A DNA stretch of 64,000 bases, from contig CAUGNO010000002.1 in assembly GCA_959600905.1 (NCBI GenBank), positions 62,001 to 126,000 of the forward strand, in the 5' to 3' direction. Within the stretch, counting starts at the first letter, position 1. Each line of letters begins with the position of its first letter. The translations under genes were made by a program, and so were the position numbers. This DNA comes from UMGS1975 sp959600905 (GTDB lineage: Bacteria > Bacillota > Clostridia > Christensenellales > QAND01). The notes under the pieces were generated by a model that saw nothing but the letters and a program-made list of their open reading frames with translations, had not been told where the DNA came from and did not search any database. This document shows, in pieces, positions 25,172 through 34,683 of this stretch.

Positions 25172-25217
25172 AGAATGAAATGTATCTGCCCCGTAAAGGG
25201 GAGAAGGGAGCCTCCCT

Positions 25218-26402
25218 ATGACGATGGAATTGTTATCCCCTGCCGGGGATTTTGAAAAATGCCGGACCGCCCTGCATTTCGGCGCGGATGCGGTCTATGC
25301 CGGCGGCCCTGGTCTGCATCTGCGCAAGGGGGCTTCCGGCTTTACGCTGGAAACCTTGGCCAAGGCGGTTCAGTATACGCATGAACAGGGGAAAAAATTC
25401 TATGTAACGCTCAACGCCTTTGCCCGGAATGATGACCTCAACACGCTGCCCGATTTGGCAAGCGCCTATCAGGCCATGGGGATAGACGGCGCCATTGTCG
25501 CGGACCTGGGGGTGCTGTCGCTCTGCAAGAAGGCCGCGCCGCGCTTACCCATCCACATCAGCACACAGGCAAACTGCGTCAACTACCAAACGGCACGCAT
25601 GTACCACGACCTGGGCGCCAGCCGCGTTGTGCTGGCCCGCGAGCTTTCCCTGGAGGAAATCGCCGGCATCCGCGCCAAAACGCCCGCAGACCTCGAGCTG
25701 GAGGCGTTTGTGCACGGGGCCATGTGCATGTCCTATTCCGGGCGCTGTTTTCTCAGCGCCTATCTGACCGGCCGCGACGCCAACCAGGGGGACTGCGCCC
25801 AGCCTTGCCGCTGGCAGTATGCGCTGATGGAGCAAACACGGCCCGGGCAGTATTTTCCCGTAGAGCAGGATGAGCGCGGCACCTATTTCCTCAGCAGCTA
25901 TGATCTGTGCATGATACAGCATCTGGATGACCTGCAAAAGGCGGGCGTCCGCTCGCTGAAAATCGAAGGGCGCATGAAATCTCCCTATTATGTTGCCACC
26001 GTTACCCATGCCTACCGGCAGGCGTTGGACGGGGCCGCGCCGCTTTCCGAATTGCAGCGCGAGCTGGATTGCGTCAGCCACCGCGCCTTTTCCACCGGCT
26101 TTTACTACGGCCCGATGGATACCCGGCAAACAGCGGAAGAGTATCTGCAATCCTGCCAGTTTACCGCCGTGGTGCTGGGCCGCGCGGAGGATCGCCTGCT
26201 CATCGAGCAGCGCAATAAGTTTTCCGTCGGCGATACGCTGGAGGTCGTCTCCCCCCAGTATGCCAAGGCCAGCTTTCGTGTAGAGGCCCTATGGGATGAA
26301 AGCGGGCGCCCTGTGGAAAGCGCGCCGCACGCCAAGCAGCGTTTGCAGCTGCGCTGTCCGTACCCATTGGCCGCGCTGGATATTCTGCGTCGTCGTCTCT
26401 GA
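25218..26402 (+). CDS. U32 family protein, TrhP/YegQ-like
   Basis: The 394-residue protein has the short U32 layout: ELLSPAGDFEKCRTALHFGADAVYAGG, FVHGAMCMSYSGRCFLSAYLTGRDANQGDCAQPCRW with four conserved Cys, and LKIEGRMKSPYYVATVTHAYRQALDG. The RxxNxGxCxQxCR motif is the hallmark of the TrhP/YrrO branch, which takes part in 5-hydroxyuridine formation at tRNA position 34. The start is ATG 25218, or 25224 two codons later. Its own promoter and terminator make it monocistronic. Confidence 0.88.
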   Translation: MTMELLSPAGDFEKCRTALHFGADAVYAGGPGLHLRKGASGFTLETLAKAVQYTHEQGKKFYVTLNAFARNDDLNTLPDLASAYQAMGIDGAIVADLGVLSLCKKAAPRLPIHISTQANCVNYQTARMYHDLGASRVVLARELSLEEIAGIRAKTPADLELEAFVHGAMCMSYSGRCFLSAYLTGRDANQGDCAQPCRWQYALMEQTRPGQYFPVEQDERGTYFLSSYDLCMIQHLDDLQKAGVRSLKIEGRMKSPYYVATVTHAYRQALDGAAPLSELQRELDCVSHRAFSTGFYYGPMDTRQTAEEYLQSCQFTAVVLGRAEDRLLIEQRNKFSVGDTLEVVSPQYAKASFRVEALWDESGRPVESAPHAKQRLQLRCPYPLAALDILRRRL

Positions 26403-26413
26403 TTTATCGCTAC

Positions 26414-26441
26414 AAAACGCCGCGATCGTGCGGCGTTTTTT
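26414..26441 (+). terminator. Terminator after the TrhP-like gene
   Basis: AACGCCGC (26416-26423) pairs with GCGGCGTT (26430-26437), followed by a T run. Confidence 0.85.
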
Positions 26442-26553
26442 CTATCCGGCTGAATATGACGAACTTGTCACCGGATTTGCAGGATTGTCACTGTATTTTT
26501 TACAGGCCGTATGATATATTCTTATCAACATCAAGAAATGGGAGCTTTTTACC

Positions 26554-28905
26554 GTGTCTGAAGATTCCTCAAACCGCATATCCCCTTCGCTGGAAAGGGG
26601 GCTCAGCGCCGAGCAGGTGGCGCAAAAAACGGCACAGGGGCAGGTCAACCATGCCCCGGAGCCCATCACAAAATCCACCGCGCGCATCATCAGCGACAAT
26701 TTGTTTACCTCCTTCAACGCATTTGTCGTAGCCATCGCGGCCTGCATTGCGCTGGTAGGCGCCTATCAAAATCTATTGTTTTTGATGATCATCGTCGCCA
26801 ATACGCTCATTGGCATTGTTCAGGAGATCCGTTCCAAAAAGACCATCGAAAAGCTCAGCGTGCTGTCCGTACCCAAGGCACGGGTGCTGCGCGACGGTGT
26901 TTTCTCCTCCATCGATACGGAAGCTTTGGTATTGGACGATCTCATCGAGCTATCCCTGGGCAACCAGATCTGCGCGGACTGTATCGTGCGCCAAGGGCAG
27001 GTGGAGGTCAATGAATCGCTTTTAACCGGCGAAGCGGACCCCGTCTACAAAAAGCCCGGCGATATGCTCTTATCCGGCAGCTTTATCGTCAGCGGTCGGT
27101 GCCTGGCGCAGGTAGAGCATGTGGGCGCGGAGAATTATGCGACCAAAATTGCGCTGGAAGCCAAGCGGCCGGAAAAATATCACTCTGAATTGATGGAATC
27201 GCTGCGCAAAATCACCAAGTTTACCAGCCTCATCATCCTGCCCATGGGGCTGATCCTATTCCTTCGCAGCTATTTTTTGCTGGATGAGACCATCCAAACC
27301 GCCGTTGTCTCCTCTGCCGCCGCCATCATCGGTATGTTCCCGCAGGGGCTCGTGCTGCTCACCAGCGTTTCGCTGGCCGTCGGCGTTGTCAGGCTGGGCC
27401 GCCGGCGCACCTTGGTGCAGCAGCTGTTTTGTATCGAAACGCTGAGCCGTGTGGATGTGCTCTGCCTGGATAAAACCGGCACCCTGACCACCGGCGAAAT
27501 GTCCGTTCTGGAAACGCTGCCGCTGCTCTGCCCGCCTTCGCTTGGCTGGGACAGCTGGGAGGCGCTCTGCGCTTATGTGACTGCCTCCAAGGACGCCAAC
27601 GCCACTGCGGCCGCCCTACAGCGCTATTTTGAGCCGCTGGAGGCTCCCTATTCGCAGGCGTTGCCCTTTTCTTCCGAGCGCAAATGGGGCGCCGTCTGTT
27701 TTGGAGAGCGCGGCACGCTGTACCTGGGCGCGCCGGACTTTTTGCTGCCGGATGCCAGCCATCCGCTGCACCGTACCGTGCAGTACCATACACGCAACGG
27801 CTGTCGTGTGCTGCTGCTTTCCCACAGCCAAGCGCCGCTGGATCCGCATCGTTTGCCGGAGGACTTAGCGCCCGTAGCCGCCGTCGTGCTGTGCGACACG
27901 CTCCGCCCGGAAGCCAAGGATACGCTCTCCTTTTTTGCCAGCGAGGGCGTACAGGTCAAGATCATCTCCGGCGACCACCCCATGACAGTCGCCAGCATTG
28001 CGCGCCAGGTGGGGCTGCCCCGCGCGGACCGCTATATCGACGTTTCCGTTCTCTCTGAAGCGGAACTGGCCAAGGCCGCCGAGACCTATACCATTTTTGG
28101 CCGGGTAAAGCCGGAGCAAAAGCGCATTTTGGTGCATGCCCTGCAAAAAAGCGGGCATACCGTGGCGATGACGGGCGACGGCGTCAACGACGTTCTGGCG
28201 CTCAAGGATGCTGATTGCAGCATTGCCATGGCCTCTGGCAGCGATGCGGCGCGCCAGGTAGCACAGCTTGTGCTGCTGGATTCGGATTTTTCCTGCCTGC
28301 CGGACGTTGTGATGGAGGGCCGCCGTGTCATCAACAACATCACGCGCACCGCGTCGATGTACCTGATCAAAACGGTATTTTCCTTCCTTCTCTCCGTCAT
28401 TACGGTGTTCACGCCGTTCAACTACCCCTTCACGCCGATCCAGCTGACGCTGATCAGCATGTTTTGCGTGGGCATCCCTACCTTTTTCCTGGCGCTGGAG
28501 CCCAGCCGAGACCGCATCACCGGCAATTTTCTTTCCACTGTGCTCCAGCGCTCTCTGCCCGGCGCGCTCATCGTCGTGCTGTACGTTATGCTGATCCAGT
28601 CGCTAGGCCCTGCGCTGGGCTTTACAGAGGCGCAGTCCTCTACCCTTTCCGTCTACCTCACGGGCATTGCCAACCTTACGCTGCTTTGGCGCGTCTGCTG
28701 GCCGCTCAACGCCATGCGCGGCACGCTCTGTCTGTTGATGACGGCCGGCTTCTTTGCCGCCGCGCACCTGTTCCGCAGCCTCATCGGCCTTACCGCCATG
28801 AGCGGCGCGATGTGGCCGGTTTGCCTAGTCTTTGCCCTGTGCTGCCTGCCCCTGATGCTGCTCATCGAAAAAGCGTTGAAAAAATGGCCGCGTTTGCGTA
28901 AATAA
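26554..28905 (+). CDS. P-type cation-transporting ATPase (CtpE-like)
   Basis: The 783-residue protein has the P-type core: actuator loop SLLTGEADPV, phosphorylation motif CLDKTGTLT with Asp306, and hinge MTGDGVNDVLALKDADCSIAMASGSDAA. Membrane helix 4 reads IIGMFPQGLVLLTS and lacks the CPC of heavy-metal pumps. About 10 helices are present, with no N-terminal metal-binding domain. The helix 4 motif and short length resemble CtpE-type Ca2+ pumps; the ion is not certain. The start is GTG 26554 behind GGGAG. It is monocistronic with its own terminator. Confidence 0.85.
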   Translation: MSEDSSNRISPSLERGLSAEQVAQKTAQGQVNHAPEPITKSTARIISDNLFTSFNAFVVAIAACIALVGAYQNLLFLMIIVANTLIGIVQEIRSKKTIEKLSVLSVPKARVLRDGVFSSIDTEALVLDDLIELSLGNQICADCIVRQGQVEVNESLLTGEADPVYKKPGDMLLSGSFIVSGRCLAQVEHVGAENYATKIALEAKRPEKYHSELMESLRKITKFTSLIILPMGLILFLRSYFLLDETIQTAVVSSAAAIIGMFPQGLVLLTSVSLAVGVVRLGRRRTLVQQLFCIETLSRVDVLCLDKTGTLTTGEMSVLETLPLLCPPSLGWDSWEALCAYVTASKDANATAAALQRYFEPLEAPYSQALPFSSERKWGAVCFGERGTLYLGAPDFLLPDASHPLHRTVQYHTRNGCRVLLLSHSQAPLDPHRLPEDLAPVAAVVLCDTLRPEAKDTLSFFASEGVQVKIISGDHPMTVASIARQVGLPRADRYIDVSVLSEAELAKAAETYTIFGRVKPEQKRILVHALQKSGHTVAMTGDGVNDVLALKDADCSIAMASGSDAARQVAQLVLLDSDFSCLPDVVMEGRRVINNITRTASMYLIKTVFSFLLSVITVFTPFNYPFTPIQLTLISMFCVGIPTFFLALEPSRDRITGNFLSTVLQRSLPGALIVVLYVMLIQSLGPALGFTEAQSSTLSVYLTGIANLTLLWRVCWPLNAMRGTLCLLMTAGFFAAAHLFRSLIGLTAMSGAMWPVCLVFALCCLPLMLLIEKALKKWPRLRK

Positions 28906-28932
28906 AAAAAGAGGCTTCTGCCTCTTTTTTAT
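28904..28932. terminator. Bidirectional terminator between the P-type ATPase gene and uppP
   Basis: A7-GAGGC (to 28915) pairs with GCCTC-T6 (from 28920) around TTCT; both strands end in T runs. Confidence 0.85.
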
Positions 28933-28941
28933 TTTATGCGT

Positions 28942-29751
28942 TTATATCAATACGTAAAAATACAGCAGCACAGCCGCGCCCAGCACAATGCGGTAATAGC
29001 CGAAGGGCTTGAAGGTATGCGTCTGGATGAATTTCATCAAGAACCGAATGGCAAACAACGATACCGCAAACGCCACCACCGTGCCGACCAGCAATGTCAA
29101 AAGCTGCGGGCCCACCAATAGGTCGGCATATTTGATGAGCTTCAACCCGCTGGCCCCCAGCATGACAGGAATCGCCAGGAAAAACGAAAATTCCGCCGCC
29201 ACCGTGCGAGAGCAGCCCAGCATCACTGCGCCCAAAATCGTAGCGCCGGAGCGCGACGTACCCGGGATCAGCGCCAGCACCTGAAACACGCCGATGAGTG
29301 CCGCCGTGCGGCAGGTCATTTGCGCAAAGGAATGGATGCGGCCTTTCCTGCGCCGGTTTTCTACCACGATAAAGCCTACGCCATAAACGATCAGCGTAAT
29401 GGCCACCGTGGTCGGGTTATAAAACAGCGCATTGATCTTTTCCTCAAACAGCAGGCCGATGATCCCTGCTGGGATGGTTGCGATCAGCACCTTGCCCCAC
29501 AGCGAGAGGGTATCGTGCTTTTGCTTTGCGTTCTTTTTGGCGGAAAAGGGGTTCAGCTTATGAAAATACAGCACCAGCACCGCCAAAATGGAGCCAAACT
29601 GCACCACCACCATGAACAGGTCCACAAATGCCTTGCCGCCGCTGAGCTGGATCCATTCGTCCGCCAAGATCATATGCCCGGTGCTGCTGATGGGCAGCCA
29701 TTCCGTAATTCCTTGTATGATCCCCAATAGGATCGCTTTTATGATTTCCAT
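28942..29751 (-). CDS. uppP: Undecaprenyl-diphosphatase (UppP/BacA)
   Basis: The 269-residue membrane protein has both UppP signatures: ITEWLPISSTGHMIL near the N-terminus and the central LIPGTSRSGATILGAVMLG, which hold the catalytic Glu, Ser and Arg. It recycles undecaprenyl pyrophosphate for cell-wall synthesis. AGGAGGG lies 6 nt before ATG 29751. An extended -10 element (TGGTATGAT; the -10 box at 29830-29835 on the minus strand) is a plausible promoter. Confidence 0.95.
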   Translation of the reverse strand: MEIIKAILLGIIQGITEWLPISSTGHMILADEWIQLSGGKAFVDLFMVVVQFGSILAVLVLYFHKLNPFSAKKNAKQKHDTLSLWGKVLIATIPAGIIGLLFEEKINALFYNPTTVAITLIVYGVGFIVVENRRRKGRIHSFAQMTCRTAALIGVFQVLALIPGTSRSGATILGAVMLGCSRTVAAEFSFFLAIPVMLGASGLKLIKYADLLVGPQLLTLLVGTVVAFAVSLFAIRFLMKFIQTHTFKPFGYYRIVLGAAVLLYFYVLI

Positions 29752-29900
29752 TGCCGTTCCCTCCTATGGCGCAGCGTGCCCATGAAAACATATGCTGCAA
29801 ACGCCACTGAGTATTTCTAAAACCCGTTTATCATACCACAGGACGCTTGGTTTGAACACCTTTTTCAGGATTTCATATGTCCCGGGCAATAGGGGCATAC

Positions 29901-29931
29901 AAAAAAACACCGCCCGATTGGGCGGTGTTTT
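29901..29931 (-). terminator. Terminator of the butyryl-CoA operon
   Basis: ACACCGCCC (29907-29915) pairs with GGGCGGTGT (29920-29928); on the minus strand seven T follow. Confidence 0.88.
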
Positions 29932-29943
29932 CCGCGTTTATGC

Positions 29944-30984
29944 TTATTCTTTGATGGTCGCTTTCAATACTTCCGTCAGTTTCGGAACGATCTTCAGCGC
30001 ATCGCCTACGATGCCGTAGTCCGCCACTTCAAAGATCGGCGCGGTTTCGTCCTTGTTGATCGCGATGATCAAGTCGGATTCTTCCATGCCGGCCACGTGC
30101 TGGATCGCGCCGGAAATACCGATGGCAAAGTACACCTGCGGGCGTACGGTCTTGCCGGTCTGGCCTACCTGCAGATCCTTCGGCTCCCAGCCCGCGTCTA
30201 CTACAGCGCGGGAGCAGCTCACTTCGCCGCCCAATACATCGGCCAGCTCTTTGAGCATCTCGAAGTTTTCCGGGCAGCCCATGCCGCGGCCGCCGGAAAC
30301 CAGGATCTTAGCGTCCATAATGTCCACAGTATCCGTGATGGACTTCACAACATCCAGAATCTCAACATACTTGTTGTCCGGCGTGAAGCCCGGGTTGTAT
30401 TCTTCCACAACCGCCTTGGCGCCTTCAATACGGTCGATCTTCTGCATAACGCCGGGGCGTACCGTAGCCATCTGCGGACGGTTGTCCGGGCAGGCGATGG
30501 TTGCGATGGTGTTGCCGCCGAACGCCGGACGGGTCATCAGCAGCTGGTTGTGCTTCTGCTCCTGTCCTTCCCTGGCTACCAGCGGGAAATCGCCGATGTC
30601 CAGCTGCGTGCAGTCTGCCGTCAAACCGGTGGCTACACGGGCGGATACACGGGGGCCGAGGTCACGGCCGATGGCAGTTGCGCCGATCAGCATGATTTCG
30701 GGCTTATATTGGTTGATCACAGAGGACAGCGCATGGGTATACGGCTCGGTTCTGTAATCCTTCAGCTCCGGATCGTCTACCACGATCACGCGGTCTGCGC
30801 CATAGGCTGCCAGCTCGTCTGCCAGGCCTTTTACGCCGGAGCCGATCAACACAGCCGTTACTTCAGTGTTCAGGTCTTTGGCCAAGTCCTTGCCCTTGCC
30901 GATCAACTCAAACGCGATACCGCTGATTTCGTTGTCCACCTGCTGAGCAAAAACGAATACGCCTTTATATTCTTCCAAGTTCAT
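29944..30984 (-). CDS. etfA: Electron-transfer flavoprotein alpha subunit
   Basis: The 346-residue protein ends with the FAD-binding ETF-alpha signature: VSGGRGMG, SRAVVDAGWEP, VGQTGKTVRPQVYFAIGISGAIQHVAGM and IFEVADYGIVGDALKIVPKL. The N-terminal half is the ETF-alpha/beta fold. With EtfB and the acyl-CoA dehydrogenase it should form the Bcd-Etf complex that couples NADH-dependent crotonyl-CoA reduction to ferredoxin reduction in butyrate producers. It is the last gene of the operon, 18 nt after etfB. Confidence 0.96.
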   Translation of the reverse strand: MNLEEYKGVFVFAQQVDNEISGIAFELIGKGKDLAKDLNTEVTAVLIGSGVKGLADELAAYGADRVIVVDDPELKDYRTEPYTHALSSVINQYKPEIMLIGATAIGRDLGPRVSARVATGLTADCTQLDIGDFPLVAREGQEQKHNQLLMTRPAFGGNTIATIACPDNRPQMATVRPGVMQKIDRIEGAKAVVEEYNPGFTPDNKYVEILDVVKSITDTVDIMDAKILVSGGRGMGCPENFEMLKELADVLGGEVSCSRAVVDAGWEPKDLQVGQTGKTVRPQVYFAIGISGAIQHVAGMEESDLIIAINKDETAPIFEVADYGIVGDALKIVPKLTEVLKATIKE

Positions 30985-31002
30985 CCTTTTACACCACCCT
31001 CA

Positions 31003-31785
31003 TCAAATGATATGTTTCTCTTGCAGCTTTTCGGTGATATACGCTGCAGCGGCTTCCGGATCCAGGGTGAACATTTCCCCTGCTCCCTTTCTTACTTTGT
31101 CGGAAGCTTTGGCAATCTTGGTCGGCGAACCCTTCAAGCCGATGTTCGCATCGTCCAGATCCTTCAGATCCGCTCTGCCCCAGGTGGTGATTTCCGCTTG
31201 GAATGCGTCGAAAATGCCGCCGGGCGTCATGTAGCGGGGCTCGTTGAGCTCTGCCAACGCCGTGACCAAGCAGGGCATTTTGGCCTTTACCACATGGTAA
31301 CGGTCTTCATATTGGCGCTCTACCACGATGGAATCGCCGTCGACTTCCAGCTTCTGGGCATAGGAAATGACCGGGATGCCCAAATGCTCGGAAATCTGCG
31401 GGCCTACCTGCGCGGTATCGCCGTCGATGGCCTGGCGGCCGGTGATGATCAAATCATACTCCAGGTTGCGGATCGCAGCCGCGATGGTCTGGGAGGTGGC
31501 CCAGGTATCTGCGCCGCCCAAAACGCGGTCGGTGACCAGGATGGCCTTGTCAGCCCCCATGGCCAGCGCTTCGCGCAGCACGTCCGCCGCTTTCGGCAGG
31601 CCCATGGTCAGCACGGTGACCTCCGCGCCATACTTGTCTTTCAGCCGCAGCGCAGCTTCCAGGCCGGCTTTGTCATCCGGATTCATGATCGCAAGCATCG
31701 CCGCACGGTTCAGCGTGCCATCCGGGTTAAACTGTACGCCGCCTTTTGTATCCGGCACCTGTTTTATACAAACAACAATTTTCAC
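31003..31785 (-). CDS. etfB: Electron-transfer flavoprotein beta subunit
   Basis: The 260-residue protein shows EtfB features: MKIVVCIKQVPDT at the N-terminus, LTMGLPKAADVLREALAMGADKAILV, the nucleotide-binding GRQAIDGDTAQVGPQISEHLGIP, and CLVTALAELNEPRYMTPGGIFDA. The start is GTG 31785, behind AGGAGGG. It sits between bcd and etfA, as in clostridial bcd-etfB-etfA clusters, and pairs with EtfA. Confidence 0.96.
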   Translation of the reverse strand: MKIVVCIKQVPDTKGGVQFNPDGTLNRAAMLAIMNPDDKAGLEAALRLKDKYGAEVTVLTMGLPKAADVLREALAMGADKAILVTDRVLGGADTWATSQTIAAAIRNLEYDLIITGRQAIDGDTAQVGPQISEHLGIPVISYAQKLEVDGDSIVVERQYEDRYHVVKAKMPCLVTALAELNEPRYMTPGGIFDAFQAEITTWGRADLKDLDDANIGLKGSPTKIAKASDKVRKGAGEMFTLDPEAAAAYITEKLQEKHII

Positions 31786-31801
31786 GGTTCTAACCCTCCT
31801 G

Positions 31802-32941
31802 TTATCTCAATAAGTCGCCAGAGATGACCATACGCTGAACTTCGGAAGTTCCTTCGTAAATCTCCGTGATCTTCGCATCACGCATCATGCGCTCCACCGG
31901 ATATTCTCTGGTGTAGCCGTAGCCGCCATGGAGCTGTACGCACTTGGTGGTAACTTCCATAGCGACCTCAGCCGCATACAACTTTGCCATGGCCGCTTCC
32001 ACAGAGAAGCGTTTTTTGGTGTCCTTGGCTTTGGCTGCATTGTAGACCAACAGGCGGGCCGCCTCGATCTTGGTCTTCATATCCGCCAGCTGGAACTGGG
32101 TGTTCTGGAATTTGGCGATGGAACGACCAAACTGCTTTCTTTCCTTTACATAGGCAACGGTTTCATCAAACGCGCCCTGCGCCAGACCCAGCGCCTGCGC
32201 GGCAATGCCGATACGGCCGCCGTCCAGCGTGGTCATGGCAATGCCGAAGCCTTTGCCTTCCTGGCCCAGCAGGTTTTCCTTCGGCACAATGCAGTTTTCA
32301 AAGATCAGCTCGGTCGTGGAAGACCCGCGGATGCCCATCTTCTTTTCCTTGGTGCCGATGCTAAAGCCCGGGAAATCCTTTTCTACGATGAACGCAGAGA
32401 TGCCCTTGGTGCCCTTGGATTTATCCGTCATCGCGAAGATGATGTAGATATCCGCCTGGCCGCCGTTGGTGATGAAGATCTTGCTGCCGTTCAGCACATA
32501 GTGGTTGCCTTCCAGCACCGCTTTGGTCTGCTGGCCGGCCGCGTCCGTGCCTGCGCCGGGCTCCGTCAAGCCGAAAGCGCCGAGCTTTTCGCCCTTTGCC
32601 AGCGGAATCAGGTATTTTTCCTTCTGCTCCGGCGTACCGAACTTGTTGATCGGCTCTGCGCCCAAAGAGGTGTGCGCGGAAACGATAACGCCGGTGGTGC
32701 CGCAAACTCTGGACAATTCCTCTACGCAGATCGCGTAGGTCAGGGAATCACAGCCCTGGCCGCCGAATTCCTTTGCGAACGGAATGCCCATAAAGCCGTA
32801 TTTCTGCATTTTCTTTACGGTTTCAATGGGGAAGCGTTCGGTCTCATCAATCTCTTGCGCCAAGGGTTTTGCTTCTGTTTCGGCAAACTGCCGGAACAGA
32901 CCGCGTGCCATTTCTTGTTCTTTGCTGAGTACGAAGTCCAT
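31802..32941 (-). CDS. bcd: Short-chain acyl-CoA dehydrogenase (butyryl-CoA dehydrogenase)
   Basis: The 379-residue flavoprotein has FGLTEPGAGTDAAGQQT and GSKIFITNGGQADIYI for FAD and substrate binding, and the C-terminal GYGYTREYPVERMMRDAKITEIYEGTSEVQRM, where the Glu of YEGT is the expected catalytic base. In this operon it reduces crotonyl-CoA to butyryl-CoA with EtfAB. GGAGG precedes ATG 32941. It lies 48 nt after hbd and 16 nt before etfB. Confidence 0.94.
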   Translation of the reverse strand: MDFVLSKEQEMARGLFRQFAETEAKPLAQEIDETERFPIETVKKMQKYGFMGIPFAKEFGGQGCDSLTYAICVEELSRVCGTTGVIVSAHTSLGAEPINKFGTPEQKEKYLIPLAKGEKLGAFGLTEPGAGTDAAGQQTKAVLEGNHYVLNGSKIFITNGGQADIYIIFAMTDKSKGTKGISAFIVEKDFPGFSIGTKEKKMGIRGSSTTELIFENCIVPKENLLGQEGKGFGIAMTTLDGGRIGIAAQALGLAQGAFDETVAYVKERKQFGRSIAKFQNTQFQLADMKTKIEAARLLVYNAAKAKDTKKRFSVEAAMAKLYAAEVAMEVTTKCVQLHGGYGYTREYPVERMMRDAKITEIYEGTSEVQRMVISGDLLR

Positions 32942-32989
32942 ACTCGTTCCTCCTAATCAAAATTTACAGTCCTAGGACCGTCCGATCTC

Positions 32990-33832
32990 TTACTTGGTGT
33001 AATCGAAGAAGCCTTTGCCGCTCTTGCGTCCGAGCAAGCCGCCGCGTACCATCTTGCGGAGAAGCGGATGCGGGCGGTATTTCGGGTCGCCGGTTTCGCT
33101 TTCCAGCACTTCCATGATGGCCAAGCATACATCCAGGCCGATCAAATCGCCCAGGGACAGCGGGCCCATCGGATGGTTCGCGCCCAGCTTCATCGCGGTA
33201 TCAATGTCCTCTGCGCTGGCCACGCCTTCTGCGTAAATGCCCACCGCTTCGTTGATCATCGGGATCAGGATGCGGTTGACCACAAAGCCGGCCGCTTCCT
33301 TGACCTCTACCGGGGTCTTGCCGATCTCTACAGAGATCTCCTTGATGCGCGCTACGGTTTCCGGCTTGGTGTTCATGCCGGCGATGACCTCTACCAGCTT
33401 CATGACCGGGGCCGGGTTGAAAAAGTGCATGCCAACCACAGCGCGGCTCATGCCCTTGGAAATCTCCGTCAAGGATAGAGAAGAGGTGTTGGAAGCCAGG
33501 ATGGTTTCCGGCTTACAGATCTTATCCAGCTTTTGGAACAGCTCCTGCTTCAAGTCCATGCGTTCGATGGCCGCTTCTACGACCAAATCGCAATCCGCCA
33601 CCGCTTCGTTATCGCCGTGGGTAGAGATCTTCGCCATGATCTCGTCTACCTTGGCCTGCTCCATGCGGCCTTTGGCTACCTGCTTATCCAGGGCCTTTTG
33701 GATCCTGGCCTTGCCGCCATCAGCAAATTCCTGCTTGATGTCGCAAAGAACCACTTCATAACCGTCGGTTACTGCAAACGCCTGCGCGATGCCAGCGCCC
33801 ATGGTGCCGGCGCCAATCACTCCAACTTTCAT
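32990..33832 (-). CDS. hbd: 3-hydroxybutyryl-CoA dehydrogenase
   Basis: The 280-residue protein starts with the NAD(P)-binding GVIGAGTMGAGIAQAFA and contains NTSSLSLTEISKGM, GMHFFNPAPVMKLVEVI with the catalytic-type His, and GFVVNRILIPMINEAVGIYAEGVAS. It interconverts acetoacetyl-CoA and 3-hydroxybutyryl-CoA, the step between Thl and Crt. Its length equals that of clostridial Hbd. GGAGG precedes ATG 33832. Confidence 0.96.
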   Translation of the reverse strand: MKVGVIGAGTMGAGIAQAFAVTDGYEVVLCDIKQEFADGGKARIQKALDKQVAKGRMEQAKVDEIMAKISTHGDNEAVADCDLVVEAAIERMDLKQELFQKLDKICKPETILASNTSSLSLTEISKGMSRAVVGMHFFNPAPVMKLVEVIAGMNTKPETVARIKEISVEIGKTPVEVKEAAGFVVNRILIPMINEAVGIYAEGVASAEDIDTAMKLGANHPMGPLSLGDLIGLDVCLAIMEVLESETGDPKYRPHPLLRKMVRGGLLGRKSGKGFFDYTK

Positions 33833-33877
33833 GATGTACCTCCAAATACAATCTTTTATAAAGGGCTAAATGCCGAT

Positions 33878-34654
33878 TTATCTGTTGACAAACGGTTCGG
33901 GCTTGCGTTTTTCCAAAAACGCCGTCATGCCGTTTTTCTGATCCTCCGTCTCAAAGCAGCTGCCGAATAGCTTTTCTTCAATGACGATGGCCTGGTCCAT
34001 ATCCACCTGCAAGCCGTCGTTGACAGCCTTTTTGGTGGCGCGCACCGCGATGGGCGCGTTCTTGGCGATCTTGCCGGCCAGCTTCATCGCCGCATCCATC
34101 AGCTCTTCCACCGGGTATACCGCGTTTACCAGGCCCAGTGCCAGCGCTTCGTCCGCCTTTACCTGCGTGCAGGCATACAGCATTTCCTTGGCTTTGCCTA
34201 CGCCGATGGTGCGGGCCAGGCGCTGCGTGCCGCCAAAGCCGGGCGTGATGCCCAGGCCCACCTCGGGCTGGCCAAAACGCGCATTGTCGGAAGCCAGGCG
34301 AATGTCACAGCTCATGGACAATTCGCAGCCGCCGCCCAGCGCAAAACCGTTGACCGCCGCGATGACCGGAACCGGGAAAGTCTCGATCTTGCGGAAAATA
34401 TCGTTGCCCTTTTTGCCGAACGCTTCGCCCTCGGCCTTGGTCAAGGTGCTCATCTCTCCGATGTCCGCGCCCGCCACAAAGGATTTCTGGCCCGCGCCGG
34501 TGATCACCAGGCAGCGCACCGTTTCCAGGTCCACGCCGTCCAGGGTCTTATCCAGCGCATCCAGCACTTCGGAATTCAGCGCGTTCAGTGCTTTTTCGCG
34601 GTTGATGGTGATAACGCCTACCGCGTCCTTTTGTTCATACAGTACAACGCTCAT
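33878..34654 (-). CDS. crt: Crotonase (short-chain enoyl-CoA hydratase)
   Basis: The 258-residue protein has the crotonase oxyanion-hole motifs: SFVAGADIGEM, and NGFALGGGCELSMSCDIRLAS followed by FGQPEVGLGITPGFGGTQRL, which place the two catalytic Glu. It dehydrates 3-hydroxybutyryl-CoA to crotonyl-CoA. AGGAGG precedes ATG 34654. It lies between thl and hbd in the operon. Confidence 0.95.
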   Translation of the reverse strand: MSVVLYEQKDAVGVITINREKALNALNSEVLDALDKTLDGVDLETVRCLVITGAGQKSFVAGADIGEMSTLTKAEGEAFGKKGNDIFRKIETFPVPVIAAVNGFALGGGCELSMSCDIRLASDNARFGQPEVGLGITPGFGGTQRLARTIGVGKAKEMLYACTQVKADEALALGLVNAVYPVEELMDAAMKLAGKIAKNAPIAVRATKKAVNDGLQVDMDQAIVIEEKLFGSCFETEDQKNGMTAFLEKRKPEPFVNR

Positions 34655-34683
34655 TGCAAAAGCCTCCTAAAAAGTCCGGGGTC

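Noticed and set aside
30097..31827. Very long open frame on the plus strand opposite etfA and etfB
   Set aside because: It is antisense to two strongly supported genes, has no ribosome site, and its His/Arg/Gln-rich product matches no family. High G+C produces many such mirror frames here, as also at 19001-20059, 34654-35931 and 11923-12936.
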